A stretch of 64,000 bases of DNA from Sphaerospermopsis torques-reginae ITEP-024 (GCF_019598945.1 NZ_CP080598.1:3472001-3536000); one strand, 5' to 3'; positions 1 through 9,109 are shown, numbered from the stretch's first letter. The notes: generated by a model not told the origin, from the sequence alone. Made by a program: numbers and translations.

Positions 1-556
1 AAGGTAAATTTTTGAGTAAATATTCTAACCTTTCATTGCGATGGGAACGACTAACAACCAAGATTAAATCTTCAAGTGCTTTAGCAGCAGCCACTTTCAA
101 AGGACGAGAACCATTAACAGTTTCCACAAAAGTACCACCACCTTTAGTAGCATAATATATCTTTTCCGCTTCCGGTATTGCTACCACTGCTAAAATTGGC
201 CTTGTGTTTTGCACTAAAGCAATATGTATTGCATATTCCCCAGTTTTATTAATAAAATCTCTTGTACCATCCAAAGGATCAATAATCCAAACTAACTCCC
301 CAGGATATTTACCTTGTTGAGATTTATAAGTTTCTTCGCTGATATAACCAAAATTTTCATCAACAAATGCTGCCTGTAGGTGAGATAGGATATACTCACT
401 CACAGCCTTATCAGCAATGGTTATGGGTTCATTTTGCTTATATTCTATTTCTAAGTTAGAGTTGTTAGCAGTTCCTTGATAATAGGAGCGCAGTAACTTA
501 GCTGCACCCCAACCCACTTGACGGGTAATTTTAAGTATTTCTTGTAAGTTTGTCAT
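1..556 (-). CDS. Inositol monophosphatase family phosphatase (3' end outside window)
   Basis: Translating back from the ATG at 554-556 gives an open frame that leaves the window at position 1, so about 185 residues are present and the C-terminus is missing. The metal-binding signature WIIDPLDGTRDF is present, followed by an EYAIHIALV segment and the VVAIPEAEKIYYA strand typical of the inositol monophosphatase / CysQ / HisN superfamily. Members remove phosphate from inositol phosphate, 3'-phosphoadenosine 5'-phosphate or histidinol phosphate in a Mg2+-dependent way. The visible part does not settle the substrate; a CysQ-like or HisN-like role is possible. Nothing lies in the same operon within the window. 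Confidence 0.88.
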   Translation of the reverse strand, partial: MTNLQEILKITRQVGWGAAKLLRSYYQGTANNSNLEIEYKQNEPITIADKAVSEYILSHLQAAFVDENFGYISEETYKSQQGKYPGELVWIIDPLDGTRDFINKTGEYAIHIALVQNTRPILAVVAIPEAEKIYYATKGGGTFVETVNGSRPLKVAAAKALEDLILVVSRSHRNERLEYLLKNLP

Positions 557-683
557 TTGTTAGTTGAAACATGAAAAGCTTGAGGTGATAAATTCACCAA
601 ACATAACATAACATGAGTTCGTATAAATTTGTAAAACCTCTCTCCAAACCTTTCCCCGCCACGGAAAGAAGCTTTTCAATAAT

Positions 684-749
684 GGACAATTGACAATGAA
701 CAATTGACAATGAACAATTGACAATGAACAATTGACAATGAACAATTGA
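684..749. repeat. 14-bp tandem repeat (CAATTGACAATGAA)
   Basis: About four and a half head-to-tail copies of CAATTGACAATGAA lie between the phosphatase gene and the DGR unit. A related motif appears at 50003-50022 and 37848-37878. No gene is supported across 557-1289. Confidence 0.85.
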
Positions 750-750
750 G

Positions 751-911
751 AGGATGTTTTAAAAGTCGCTGATGGTGTATCAAATATTTATAGATCCCCC
801 TAAATCCCCCTTGAAAAGGGGGACTTTGACTCTAGTTCCCCCCTTTTTAAGGGGGTTAGGGGGGATCAGGGGAGTGCCTAAAATCACGATCCAAAACTTT
901 TCAAACACCCT
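751..911. mobile_element. MITE-like palindromic element
   Basis: The segment starts AGGATGTTTTAAAAGT and ends with the imperfect inverse of that (ACTTTTCAAACACCCT), and contains an inner palindrome of C-runs and G-runs (GATCCCCCTAAATCCCCC and its inverse). It encodes no protein. The left half recurs at 47893-47975. This is the form of a small non-autonomous element folding into one long hairpin; no transposase partner is visible. Confidence 0.55.
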
Positions 912-1289
912 CTGACATCTCCGAAAATGAATGTAGGGGCAATTCATGAATTGATCAGCCTGATTACTATTACTAAATAAATCAAAAATAGTCGGTTTTA
1001 AACGACTTCAGCTATCAGACAGGGAATTTATTCCCTGGCTTTAATGATTAGCTTTTATTACATGGCAAGCCTTTTTCCTCTGGGTTTTCACTAGGTAAGT
1101 CATACATTGTGGGTAAATTTTCCCACGGGGGAAGGGGTGGATTTGATTGTAAAATCTGGGGAGGGGAGAAATTTATAAATAGATTCAAGAAATTTTCCTG
1201 CCTTAATTCCCAGTTTAGTGACTATTATGATATATTGGTCTAAAAATACGCTAAACTCTGAAATATTCCCGGATTCAGGAGTTATACTC

Positions 1290-1973
1290 GTGCTTGATGA
1301 CATTTTTCGCAAGAGACTACAAGATTTACAAGATCACCTTGAGCAAGACCGAGAATTACTCAAAGAATTTGAGAACGCATTGAGGGACGACGACGACATC
1401 CTCAGAGTTAGGAGGTATAAAAAACAAGTCAGAATCATCAAGAAATCTATTGCTAATTATACAGAACAATATCAAGAAATAGAACAAAAGTTGGCGGCAA
1501 CTTCTGAACCTCAAATGCAGGTGGTAAAAAATCAATTGCAATTAATAGAAAGCCAAATAGATCAAATAGACGCAAAGTTAAATATTGTCCTTGTTAATCA
1601 GGATTCACTACTAAATCGTTATGATGCTGCTGAACAATCCATATTGAAAGTTATTATTGAGCAACTAAATCACACTCAATTAGTTCTGATAGAAAAGATG
1701 CTAGATGCCATAGAAACTAATCAAATATCTGAATCAGAAATGCTGCAAATGTTGGCAGTGTTAGAGGAACGTATACCTTCTTTACCACCAAGCAGTCAGC
1801 CAGCAGTTGCAGAAATTATTAAATCTCCTCAACTGGATGCAAAACATAAATTAGTAGTTTCTATGCCTATTGTTCCCTTTTTGATAAATTATGAAGGTGA
1901 ATTAGAATTAGGCACTGGTTTTAATCTTCAGTCTACTTGGGATTACATTAAGAATAAATTACGGAGAGAATAG
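1290..1973 (+). CDS. Unknown helical protein with an effector-associated-type N-terminal module, partner of the DGR target
   Basis: I chose the GTG at 1290 because AGGAG at 1276-1280 sits at the right distance; an upstream ATG at 1218 would add 24 unlikely residues and lacks a ribosome site. Residues about 1-60 form a charged two-helix module (LQDLQDHLEQDRELLKEFE...) resembling the N-terminus of the next gene. The middle is coiled-coil-like with many Gln, Glu and Asn. The C-terminal 50 residues contain a hydrophobic strand region (MPIVPFLINYEGELELG) and no catalytic motif. The next gene starts 3 bp after the stop, so the two are surely co-transcribed. I infer an adaptor for the FGE-fold sensor; the exact family is not recognised. 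Confidence 0.7.
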   Translation: MLDDIFRKRLQDLQDHLEQDRELLKEFENALRDDDDILRVRRYKKQVRIIKKSIANYTEQYQEIEQKLAATSEPQMQVVKNQLQLIESQIDQIDAKLNIVLVNQDSLLNRYDAAEQSILKVIIEQLNHTQLVLIEKMLDAIETNQISESEMLQMLAVLEERIPSLPPSSQPAVAEIIKSPQLDAKHKLVVSMPIVPFLINYEGELELGTGFNLQSTWDYIKNKLRRE

Positions 1974-1976
1974 ATT

Positions 1977-2954
1977 GTGAATTTGCGTCAACATTTGGAA
2001 GAGCAATTAGAAACAGATTTTGATTTACTCAAGCAGTATGAAGATAAATTACGCTTTGAATATGATCCGGGTCAACGTGGTAATTGGAATAGTCAAATCG
2101 CACAAATAAAACAACAAATTAGTAAGCGTCAGCAGGAATTACAAAACTTACTTCAATCTTCTTCAACTCCAGTTGCAAATCAATCTTTTATCGAAGATTT
2201 GGGTTTTGATGTCAAATTAGAAATGGTTTATATTTCTGGCGGGACATTTTTAATGGGCGCACCAGAAAGTGAAGAAGGTAGTAGTGATGATGAACGTCCC
2301 CAACACTATGTAACTGTGAAACCTTTTTACATGGGGAAATACACCATTACCCAGGAACAATGGGAAAAAGTAGTTTATTCCTGTCCCACTGTTAAGAACT
2401 GGCTAGACCCCCATCCGTCTTATTTTAAAGGTGATAAATTACCTGTAGAACAAGTATCTTGGCACGATGCCGTCGAATTTTGTGCTAGACTAAGTAAGAA
2501 GACAGGACGACAATATCGTTTACCCAGCGAAGCGGAATGGGAATATGCTTGTCGTGCTGGTTCGGCAAAACCTTTTGCTTTTGGTGACACAATCACCACA
2601 GATGTGGTAAACTATGATGGTAACTACACCTATGGTAATGCCTCCAAAGGAAAATATCGAGAACAAACAACAGCAGTAGGAAATTTTAAGCCCAACGCCT
2701 TTGGTTTATATGATATGCACGGCAATGTCTGGGAATGGTGCGCCGACACATGGCATCATAGCTATAATGGTGCGCCCAGTGATGGCAGTGCTTGGAAAAA
2801 TGATAATGATAATCAATATCCTCTGCTGCGCGGTGGTTCGTGGAGCAACAACCCTCCTAACTGTCGTTCTGCCAATCGCAGCAGGGTTACCCCCGACAAC
2901 CGTAACCGCAATGTGGGTTTTCGGGTGGTGTGCGGTGGTGCTGGCAGGACTTAG
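1977..2954 (+). CDS. DGR target: helical N-terminus plus FGE-sulfatase (C-type-lectin fold) domain ending in a variable repeat
   Basis: GTG start with GGAGAG just upstream. Residues 1-60 form a helical module like that of the preceding protein. Residues about 78-320 are a formylglycine-generating-enzyme/sulfatase-modifying-factor domain: MVYISGGTFLMGAPESE, the HDAVEFC strand, RLPSEAEWEYACRAG, GLYDMHGNVWEWCAD, and the terminal RGGSW...GFRVV block. Proteins of this type mostly lack FGE enzymatic activity and use the lectin-like fold to bind ligands. Codons 283-324 are the DGR variable repeat; changed residues are S290, P294, S302, V304 and R311, where the template codes N, Q, N, N and N. I infer a hypervariable ligand or antigen sensor, co-expressed with the upstream partner. 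Confidence 0.9.
   Translation: MNLRQHLEEQLETDFDLLKQYEDKLRFEYDPGQRGNWNSQIAQIKQQISKRQQELQNLLQSSSTPVANQSFIEDLGFDVKLEMVYISGGTFLMGAPESEEGSSDDERPQHYVTVKPFYMGKYTITQEQWEKVVYSCPTVKNWLDPHPSYFKGDKLPVEQVSWHDAVEFCARLSKKTGRQYRLPSEAEWEYACRAGSAKPFAFGDTITTDVVNYDGNYTYGNASKGKYREQTTAVGNFKPNAFGLYDMHGNVWEWCADTWHHSYNGAPSDGSAWKNDNDNQYPLLRGGSWSNNPPNCRSANRSRVTPDNRNRNVGFRVVCGGAGRT
2823..2947 (+). repeat. DGR variable repeat (VR)
   Basis: This 125-bp segment at the 3' end of the FGE-fold gene aligns without gaps to 3268-3392. Eight mismatches (2845, 2857, 2858, 2881, 2886, 2887, 2907, 2908) all face an adenine in the template: four A to G, two A to C, two A to T. None of the roughly 97 non-adenine positions differs. 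The last 36 bases (from GTGGGTTTTCGG on) are identical and nearly A-free, as expected for the initiation-of-mutagenic-homology end. Confidence 0.95.
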
Positions 2955-3043
2955 TAGCCCTTTACACTCTTGCCCTTTTGCCCTCTACCCTTCTTCTCTT
3001 TACTCTCTTCAAGCGGAACGAAGTGGAGCGATCAAATTTTTTT

Positions 3044-3117
3044 TAGATTTTTGGGTCTTTAGATTTTTGGGTCTTTAGATTTTTGGGTTTTTAGATTTTT
3101 GGGTCTTTAGATTTTTA
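3044..3117 (+). repeat. 16-bp tandem repeat between VR and TR
   Basis: Four to five imperfect copies of GATTTTTGGGTCTTTA run head to tail. The tract separates the variable repeat gene from the template region. Whether it has a role in the DGR RNA is not visible. Confidence 0.8.
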
Positions 3118-3267
3118 AGCAGCCTGAGTTACTTAATGTAACAAAAACTTTTACAGCCTTGGTTTGATTTATAATAACATATAAATCTGAATCTGTAAAT
3201 CAGATTCCTAAAGCTATTTATTTCTCTTGCTCAAACAAGAGGATAGAGAAGGGGCAGGCAATTCCGA

Positions 3268-3392
3268 CTGCTGCGCGGTGGTTCGTGGAACAACAACCCT
3301 CAAAACTGTCGTTCTGCCAATCGCAACAGGAATACCCCCGACAACCGTAACAACAATGTGGGTTTTCGGGTGGTGTGCGGTGGTGCTGGCAG
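3268..3392 (+). repeat. DGR template repeat (TR), non-coding
   Basis: Same orientation as the variable repeat and offset by 445 bp. It carries about 28 adenines clustered in AAC, AAT and CAA triplets at the positions that vary in the target. Read in the target frame it would encode a further FGE C-terminus, but there is no start codon or upstream domain, so it is a template and not a gene. Just upstream are two hairpins, GAATCTG/CAGATTC (3189-3207) and CTCTTG/CAAGAG (3224-3241), and a TATAAT box at 3170-3175 that could start the template RNA. About 120 bp of unique sequence follow (to 3510), which could be the spacer RNA. A reverse transcriptase and avd normally follow; here the next gene is a hydrolase on the other strand. 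Confidence 0.93.
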
Positions 3393-3596
3393 CACTCTCT
3401 TGTACCAGAACTGGCGGATGGGAATTCGTCGGGCGTGTCAAAAGAGAGTCCAGACCTGTCCCTGTGATGTTGGTGACAGCATCCAAACATAAAACTGGTT
3501 TGGGTAGCTTGGTAGGTGTCAAAACCGAAGACTTACCCAGCCTTAAAAAGCAAGGAGTCAGGAGTCAGGAGTCAGAATAGAAGAGAAAATCAACCA

Positions 3597-4337
3597 TTAG
3601 CTTTTAAATTTCCTTTCCAAAAAAGCAATTATTTCTCGCCATGCAGATGTCGCTGCTTCCGCATCATAACGATAACCGTCATCTCTCATAAAAGTATGTT
3701 CCGCTTCATAACAGAAATATTGATGAGGTATTTTCGCAGTTTCTAAACCATTAATAATAGTATGTCTATCTTGTTCAGGAATGTGGGGATCTTGAGTACC
3801 AAAAATTAACAACATTTCGCCTTTAATTTCTGCAAACCTGTGAATAGTATCCGCCACACCTTTACCTAATTTACCGATAGGAATACCTGTAGGATAACAA
3901 GAAACACAAGCTTTGATTTCACTTTCAAAAGCTGCCCTAAATGCTAAATGTCCACCAATACAAAAACCCAAAGTTCCAATTTTTTCACTAATAACTGATT
4001 TCTCATTTTTCAGCCAATTAATGACAGCGCGGGTATCATTGTCATATTCAGAAATTAATGTTTTGCGTGCGTTATCATTACCGCGCATTCTCCCTAGATC
4101 ATCAGGTTCAATAACAGCACCTATGGGTTCAATACGGTGAAAAATTTCCGGTGCGGCGACAACATAACCAAAACCAGCTAAATAATTAACTAAGCGAATT
4201 ATAGCATCACCTAATTGATAAATATCACTGTAAAAAACAATTCCCGGATATTTACCTTCTGCTTTAGGAGATGCGACATAAACCCGCATTAAACTATCAT
4301 CTACTCTTAATTCGATATTGCGTTTTACAATTTGCAT
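3597..4337 (-). CDS. Dienelactone hydrolase family protein
   Basis: The 246-residue protein is an alpha/beta hydrolase of the dienelactone hydrolase family. It shows the cysteine nucleophile motif GFCIGGH, an acid residue in FGTQDPHIP and a histidine in YEAEHTFM, in the usual order. Dienelactone hydrolases open lactones in chloroaromatic breakdown, but bacterial paralogues often have unknown substrates; no ring-cleavage genes are near. ATG start at 4335-4337. It is probably a single-gene transcript; its 3' end faces the DGR template region. Confidence 0.88.
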   Translation of the reverse strand: MQIVKRNIELRVDDSLMRVYVASPKAEGKYPGIVFYSDIYQLGDAIIRLVNYLAGFGYVVAAPEIFHRIEPIGAVIEPDDLGRMRGNDNARKTLISEYDNDTRAVINWLKNEKSVISEKIGTLGFCIGGHLAFRAAFESEIKACVSCYPTGIPIGKLGKGVADTIHRFAEIKGEMLLIFGTQDPHIPEQDRHTIINGLETAKIPHQYFCYEAEHTFMRDDGYRYDAEAATSAWREIIAFLERKFKS

Positions 4338-4579
4338 TTTTTGATTTTTTGGTAATGTGTTAATTTGTAATTCTTCAGGTTTTATAATAATCAGTAAATT
4401 TTTCAGATACCCTAATTCTTCAAAAAGTCCAGGATCTAAAACCGATTTGGAGAGGTCTATTCTAAAAATGCTACAAAACTCTTAACTCCTCCCCCCGCAA
4501 AAACTCATCACAGGTAAGATGACACCAACTCAGCAAACCATTACACTAAACAATGGTGTAAATACTACCGGAGTTGAAA

Positions 4580-6961
4580 ATGACATTAGCCAGCACTCCC
4601 AAACTAAAGCCTTTAACAGACACAGAATTACAAAAAATTAACGCTTATTGGCGTGCAGCAAACTATCTCTCAGTGGGACAAATATACCTCCTCGACAACC
4701 CCCTACTGAAAGAACCCCTCAAACAAGACCACGTAAAACCCCGTTTATTAGGACATTGGGGAACTACACCCGGACTGAACTTTATTTACGTCCACCTCAA
4801 CCGCATCATTAAAAAATACGACCTCAACACCATCTACATCGCAGGACCCGGACATGGTGGACCCGGACTTGTAGCCAACACCTACTTAGAAGGAACATAC
4901 AGCGAATATTACCCGAACATTTCCCAAGATGCAGAGGGAATGCAAAAACTATTTAAGCAATTTTCCTTTCCGGGTGGTATTCCTAGTCACGTAGCTCCAG
5001 AAACACCAGGTTCTATCCATGAAGGGGGAGAATTGGGGTATGCTTTAGTACACGCCTTTGGTGCTGCTTTTGATAACCCAGACCTGTTAGTAGCTGCGGT
5101 TGTGGGTGACGGGGAAGCGGAAACCGGCGCACTAGCAACCAGTTGGCATTCTAACAAGTTCCTCAACCCGGTTACTGATGGGGCGGTTTTACCGATCCTA
5201 CATTTGAATGGTTATAAAATTGCTAACCCCACCGTATTAGCACGGTTGCCCAAGGACGAATTAGAAAGCCTGTTTATCGGTTATGGGTATAAACCTTACT
5301 TTGTGGAAGGTGCTGATCCGGCGGATGTCCATCAACAAATGGCAGCAACTTTAGATACCATAGTTACCGAAATTCAAGGTATCCAAAGAGAAGCGCGGGT
5401 ACATGGGTTTACAAAACGCCCACAATGGCCAATGATTATTTTAAAAACGCCTAAAGGTTGGACAGGACCAAAGGAAGTAGACGGGAAGAAAACAGAAGAC
5501 TATTGGCGATCGCACCAAGTCCCCTTTAGTGATATAGCTGGTAAACCGGAACATCTGAAACTGTTAGAAGACTGGATGAAGAGTTACAAACCAGAAGAAC
5601 TCTTTGACGCAAACGGAAAACTCATTCCCGAACTTGCAGAACTCGCACCCACAGGCCAGCGACGCATGGGAGACAACCCCCACGCAAACGGCGGTATCTT
5701 ACTCCGGGATCTAAAAATGCCAGACTTTTGCAACTATGCAGTAGCAGTCCCCAAACCCGGTACTGTTAACGCTGAAGCAACAAAAGTTACTGGCAAATTT
5801 TTACGGGATGTGATGAAAGAAAACCTAGAAAGCAAGAACTTCCGAGTTTTTGGACCCGATGAAACCGCATCCAACCGTATTGATCCAGTATTAGAAGTCA
5901 CTGACAGAACTTGGATGGCGGAAACCCTCCCCGAAGATGATCATTTATCACCCACCGGTCGGGTAATGGAAATGCTCAGTGAAACCAACTGTCAAGGATG
6001 GTTAGAGGGATATTTGCTAACAGGAAGACATGGTTTCTTCTCCTGTTATGAAGCATTTATTCATATCATTGACTCCATGTTTAACCAACACGCTAAATGG
6101 TTAAAAACAACTCGTCATATTTCTTGGAGAAGACCAATAGCGTCTTTAAATTATCTTCTCACTTCCCACGTTTGGCGACAAGATCATAACGGTTTTTCTC
6201 ACCAAGATCCTGGTTTTTTAGATCATGTAGTTAACAAAAAAGCCGACGTTATTCGTGTTTATCTTCCACCCGATGCTAACACTTTATTATCAGTAACCGA
6301 CCATTGTTTAAGAAGTCGCAACTATGTAAATGTAATTGTGGCTGGAAAACAACCAGCACTACAATATTTAGACATGGATGCAGCCATAAAACACTGTACC
6401 AAAGGTTTAGGAATTTGGGAATGGGCAAGTAATGATCAAGACGGTGAACCCGATGTAGTCATGGCCTGTGCGGGGGATATTCCCACCTTAGAAACCCTAG
6501 CTGCTGTGGATATTTTAAGACAAAATTTCCCAGAATTAAAAGTGCGGGTAGTGAACGTTGTAGACTTGATGACATTACAACCAAAAAGTGAACATCCTCA
6601 CGGTTTAAGCAGCAAAGATTTTGATAGTATCTTTACCACAGATAAACCAATTATCTTTGCATTTCATGGTTATCCTTGGTTAATTCATCGTCTCACATAT
6701 CGCCATACAAACCACAAAAATCTTCACGTTCGTGGATACAAAGAAGAAGGTACAACTACCACACCTTTTGATATGGTGGTAATGAATGATTTAGATCGTT
6801 TCCATTTAGTAATGGATGTAATTGATCGTGTACCAAAATTGGGTTATAAAGCCGCTTATGTGAAACAAAAATTACAAGATAAATTGATTGAACATAAGCA
6901 ATACATCGAGAAACACGGTGAAGATATGCCAGAAATTAGAGACTGGAAATGGCCTTATTAA
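4580..6961 (+). CDS. xfp: Phosphoketolase (xylulose-5-P/fructose-6-P)
   Basis: The thiamine-diphosphate enzyme splits xylulose 5-phosphate or fructose 6-phosphate with phosphate to acetyl phosphate plus glyceraldehyde 3-phosphate or erythrose 4-phosphate. I prefer the ATG at 4580, six bases after GGAG; a TTG two codons upstream is less likely. At 793 residues it has full family length. Visible motifs include [37 protein letters not shown] and the ThDP motif GDGEAETGA, plus the C-terminal [14 protein letters not shown] and [14 protein letters not shown] blocks. No acetate kinase or phosphotransacetylase gene is adjacent. The gene links with the pentose phosphate genes at 55.5-61 kb in central carbon flow. 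Confidence 0.97.
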   Translation: MTLASTPKLKPLTDTELQKINAYWRAANYLSVGQIYLLDNPLLKEPLKQDHVKPRLLGHWGTTPGLNFIYVHLNRIIKKYDLNTIYIAGPGHGGPGLVANTYLEGTYSEYYPNISQDAEGMQKLFKQFSFPGGIPSHVAPETPGSIHEGGELGYALVHAFGAAFDNPDLLVAAVVGDGEAETGALATSWHSNKFLNPVTDGAVLPILHLNGYKIANPTVLARLPKDELESLFIGYGYKPYFVEGADPADVHQQMAATLDTIVTEIQGIQREARVHGFTKRPQWPMIILKTPKGWTGPKEVDGKKTEDYWRSHQVPFSDIAGKPEHLKLLEDWMKSYKPEELFDANGKLIPELAELAPTGQRRMGDNPHANGGILLRDLKMPDFCNYAVAVPKPGTVNAEATKVTGKFLRDVMKENLESKNFRVFGPDETASNRIDPVLEVTDRTWMAETLPEDDHLSPTGRVMEMLSETNCQGWLEGYLLTGRHGFFSCYEAFIHIIDSMFNQHAKWLKTTRHISWRRPIASLNYLLTSHVWRQDHNGFSHQDPGFLDHVVNKKADVIRVYLPPDANTLLSVTDHCLRSRNYVNVIVAGKQPALQYLDMDAAIKHCTKGLGIWEWASNDQDGEPDVVMACAGDIPTLETLAAVDILRQNFPELKVRVVNVVDLMTLQPKSEHPHGLSSKDFDSIFTTDKPIIFAFHGYPWLIHRLTYRHTNHKNLHVRGYKEEGTTTTPFDMVVMNDLDRFHLVMDVIDRVPKLGYKAAYVKQKLQDKLIEHKQYIEKHGEDMPEIRDWKWPY

Positions 6962-6985
6962 ACTATAACAACTAAATAACTCCAG

Positions 6986-7022
6986 ATCCCCGACTTCTTC
7001 AAGACATCGGGGATTTTATTTT
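6986..7022 (+). terminator. Rho-independent terminator after xfp
   Basis: Stem ATCCCCGA (6986-6993) / TCGGGGAT (7007-7014) followed by TTTATTTT. It belongs to a dispersed hairpin family that recurs at 9031, 40165, 61269 and 62235. Confidence 0.75.
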
Positions 7023-7081
7023 GATCAAAGTTATGAATTATTTGTTATAATACTATTAAATAACCTTTGAGGTTAATTAAT

Positions 7082-7600
7082 ATGACACAGGAATTAATAG
7101 ACTTGAGAAATAGTATTTTAGCAGGACGTTATCAAGATGCGTTAGCAATTGTAGATGAGTTAGAGGGGATGAGTAAACAGGCAATTTTAAGGAATATTCA
7201 ATCATTTTTAAGGGTGTTATTAATACATTTGATTAAAAATCAAATCGAACAAAGATTAACAAATTCTTGGGTAGCTTCTATTCGTAATTCCTTGGTAGAA
7301 ATCAAAAAAATCAATCTTAAAGAAAACAAAAAATCCTATTACATCAATAAAGATGAATGGGATACATGGTTACAGGAAGAAATAGAAGCAGCTATTTCTG
7401 ATGCAAGTATAGAAGTTGCAAATGGTATGTATACCCCATTTCAACTAGCGGAAATTGTTGATAAACAACAAATTATAAATGAAGCTCATAATTTATTACA
7501 ATTAACATATAATTATCCCAGTAGTGAATTAACGGGAATTATTAATAATGCTGTGATACAGTTCCCCGGTGGTGAAAATTGGAAATTAGGTAACAGCTAA
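7082..7600 (+). CDS. DUF29-like protein, tandem copy 1
   Basis: The ATG at 7082 is preferred over a TTG 15 bases upstream because the next copy begins with the same MTQELIDL. The 172-residue protein has the helical layout of the DUF29 family (ILAGRYQDALAIVDELEGM..., then RVLLIHLIKNQIEQRLTNSW), a family common in cyanobacteria and without known function. Its first 93 residues match the next gene at 90 positions, while the rest is far less similar. The 13-bp gap to copy 2 suggests one transcript. Two more typical DUF29 genes are at 36400 and 42146. Confidence 0.75.
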   Translation: MTQELIDLRNSILAGRYQDALAIVDELEGMSKQAILRNIQSFLRVLLIHLIKNQIEQRLTNSWVASIRNSLVEIKKINLKENKKSYYINKDEWDTWLQEEIEAAISDASIEVANGMYTPFQLAEIVDKQQIINEAHNLLQLTYNYPSSELTGIINNAVIQFPGGENWKLGNS

Positions 7601-7613
7601 GAGGTGATAAAAA

Positions 7614-8120
7614 ATGACACAGGAATTAATAGACTTGAGAAATAGTATTTTAGCGGGAAGATATGAAGATGCTTTGGCAATTGTAGATGAGTTAGAGGGG
7701 ATGAGTAAACAGGCAATTTTAAGGAATATTCAATCATTTTTAAGGGTGTTGTTAATACACTTGATTAAAAATCAAATAGAACAACGGTTAACAAATTCTT
7801 GGGTTGTATCTATTCGTAACGCTTTAGTAGAAATCAAAAAAATCAATCTTAAGGAAAACAAAAAATCCTATTACATCAATAAAGACGAATGGGAGAATTA
7901 TTTAGAAGAAGAAATAGAATTAGCAATAGGTGATGCAAGCGTAGAAGTTTTAAATGGTATCTACACTGAATTTCAACTAGCAGAAATAGTAGATAAAAAT
8001 AACATAATTTCCACTGCTTTAAATTTTCTAGAATTGACTTATGTACATTCCGTAAAAGACTTACCAAAAGCGATGACAGAAATTATTATTAAATTACCTG
8101 GTAGTGAAAAATGGCAATAA
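7614..8120 (+). CDS. DUF29-like protein, tandem copy 2
   Basis: 168 residues, ATG start with GAGGTGA upstream. The N-terminal 93 residues differ from copy 1 only at residues 18, 65 and 70; from residue 94 on the two proteins keep only scattered identity. That pattern fits tandem duplication with later gene conversion restricted to the 5' part. Function unknown. Confidence 0.75.
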   Translation: MTQELIDLRNSILAGRYEDALAIVDELEGMSKQAILRNIQSFLRVLLIHLIKNQIEQRLTNSWVVSIRNALVEIKKINLKENKKSYYINKDEWENYLEEEIELAIGDASVEVLNGIYTEFQLAEIVDKNNIISTALNFLELTYVHSVKDLPKAMTEIIIKLPGSEKWQ

Positions 8121-8314
8121 ATGTATGAATTATCTCTAATATCTGCGTTAATCTGCGTGTATCTGCGTTTAAAAACAGACTCCAAAATATACCGTGTAGT
8201 AATACCCGTACAAAATAATTACCTAAATATTGACAATAACGATAGGAATAGGTGTCTTTAATAAGGTAGGATGAAACTTAACACAAAGTAAAAATACCTT
8301 ACTAGAGAATTATC

Positions 8315-9019
8315 ATGACAGTCGCTGCAACTTTTGATTTAGATAGCTTAAATCAGAAATTTGAAACCGCTACCCCTACAGAGATTTTAGCTTGGTCTGT
8401 GGAAAACATCCCCACAGGGTTAGTACAAACCAGCGCGTTTAACGTTGATGACATCATCCTCACCCACATTTTATATACTGTACTCAAGCATCCAGTACCC
8501 GTTATCTTCCTAGATACTCTGTATCACTTCAAAGAAACTTTAGAATTAGTTGCTAAAGCAAAAGACCTATATAACCTAGATTTAAAAACCTACAAAGCAC
8601 CTGATGTAGACACCCGTGAAGCTTTTGCGGCTAAGTACGGTGAAGCATTATGGGATACAGATATTATCAAATTCCACGACGTTACTAAAATTGAACCTTT
8701 AACACGCGGTTTAAATGAATTAAACACAGTTGCATGGATTACAGGTCGTCGTCGTGACCAAGCTGTTACTCGTGCGAATATGCCTGTGTTTGAATTAGAC
8801 AACCAAGGACGTTTAAAAATTAATCCTTTAGCTGCTTGGACTCGTAAACAAAGCTGGGCTTATGTTGCAGAACACAAAGTAATTTATAATCCTTTGCATG
8901 ATCAAGGATATCCTAGCATTGGTGATGAACCTATTACTACTAAAGTAGGTGAAGGTGAAGATGAACGCGCTGGACGTTGGAGAGGAACTGGTAAGACTGA
9001 GTGTGGTATTCACATTTAG
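8315..9019 (+). CDS. cysH: Phosphoadenylyl-sulfate (PAPS) reductase
   Basis: This cytosolic step of assimilatory sulfate reduction converts PAPS to sulfite using thioredoxin. The protein has 234 residues, usual for CysH, with the TGRRRDQAVTR segment, the arginine-rich tail and the terminal catalytic motif TECGIHI. The only cysteine is the one in ECGIH; the paired CC/CxxC iron-sulfur cysteines of APS reductases are absent, so the substrate is most likely PAPS. It stands alone between a DUF29 pair and a repeat region, with a strong hairpin downstream. Confidence 0.95.
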   Translation: MTVAATFDLDSLNQKFETATPTEILAWSVENIPTGLVQTSAFNVDDIILTHILYTVLKHPVPVIFLDTLYHFKETLELVAKAKDLYNLDLKTYKAPDVDTREAFAAKYGEALWDTDIIKFHDVTKIEPLTRGLNELNTVAWITGRRRDQAVTRANMPVFELDNQGRLKINPLAAWTRKQSWAYVAEHKVIYNPLHDQGYPSIGDEPITTKVGEGEDERAGRWRGTGKTECGIHI

Positions 9020-9030
9020 TTTTTAGTTAA

Positions 9031-9104
9031 AGATCCCCGACTTCTGAGATAATTTATAGCATAAATGAGAAGATTGATCAAAGAAGTCGGGGATCTAAAA
9101 TTTT
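9031..9104 (+). terminator. Hairpin terminator after cysH
   Basis: A 15-bp inverted repeat AGATCCCCGACTTCT (9031-9045) / AGAAGTCGGGGATCT (9082-9096) encloses 36 bases and is followed by AAAATTTT. Probably bidirectional; member of the same dispersed hairpin family as 6986. Confidence 0.6.
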
Positions 9105-9109
9105 GCATT

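Noticed and set aside
560..745. 61-codon minus-strand frame
   Set aside because: Made of the 14-bp tandem repeat, no start context.
1218..1289. Upstream ATG as start of the adaptor gene
   Set aside because: No ribosome site; the GTG at 1290 has AGGAG at good spacing.
2701..3078. 125-codon frame overlapping the FGE-fold gene
   Set aside because: Shadow frame of the real coding sequence.
3227..3580. 117-codon frame over the template repeat as a gene
   Set aside because: Wrong frame relative to the FGE domain, no ribosome site, and explained as a DGR template.
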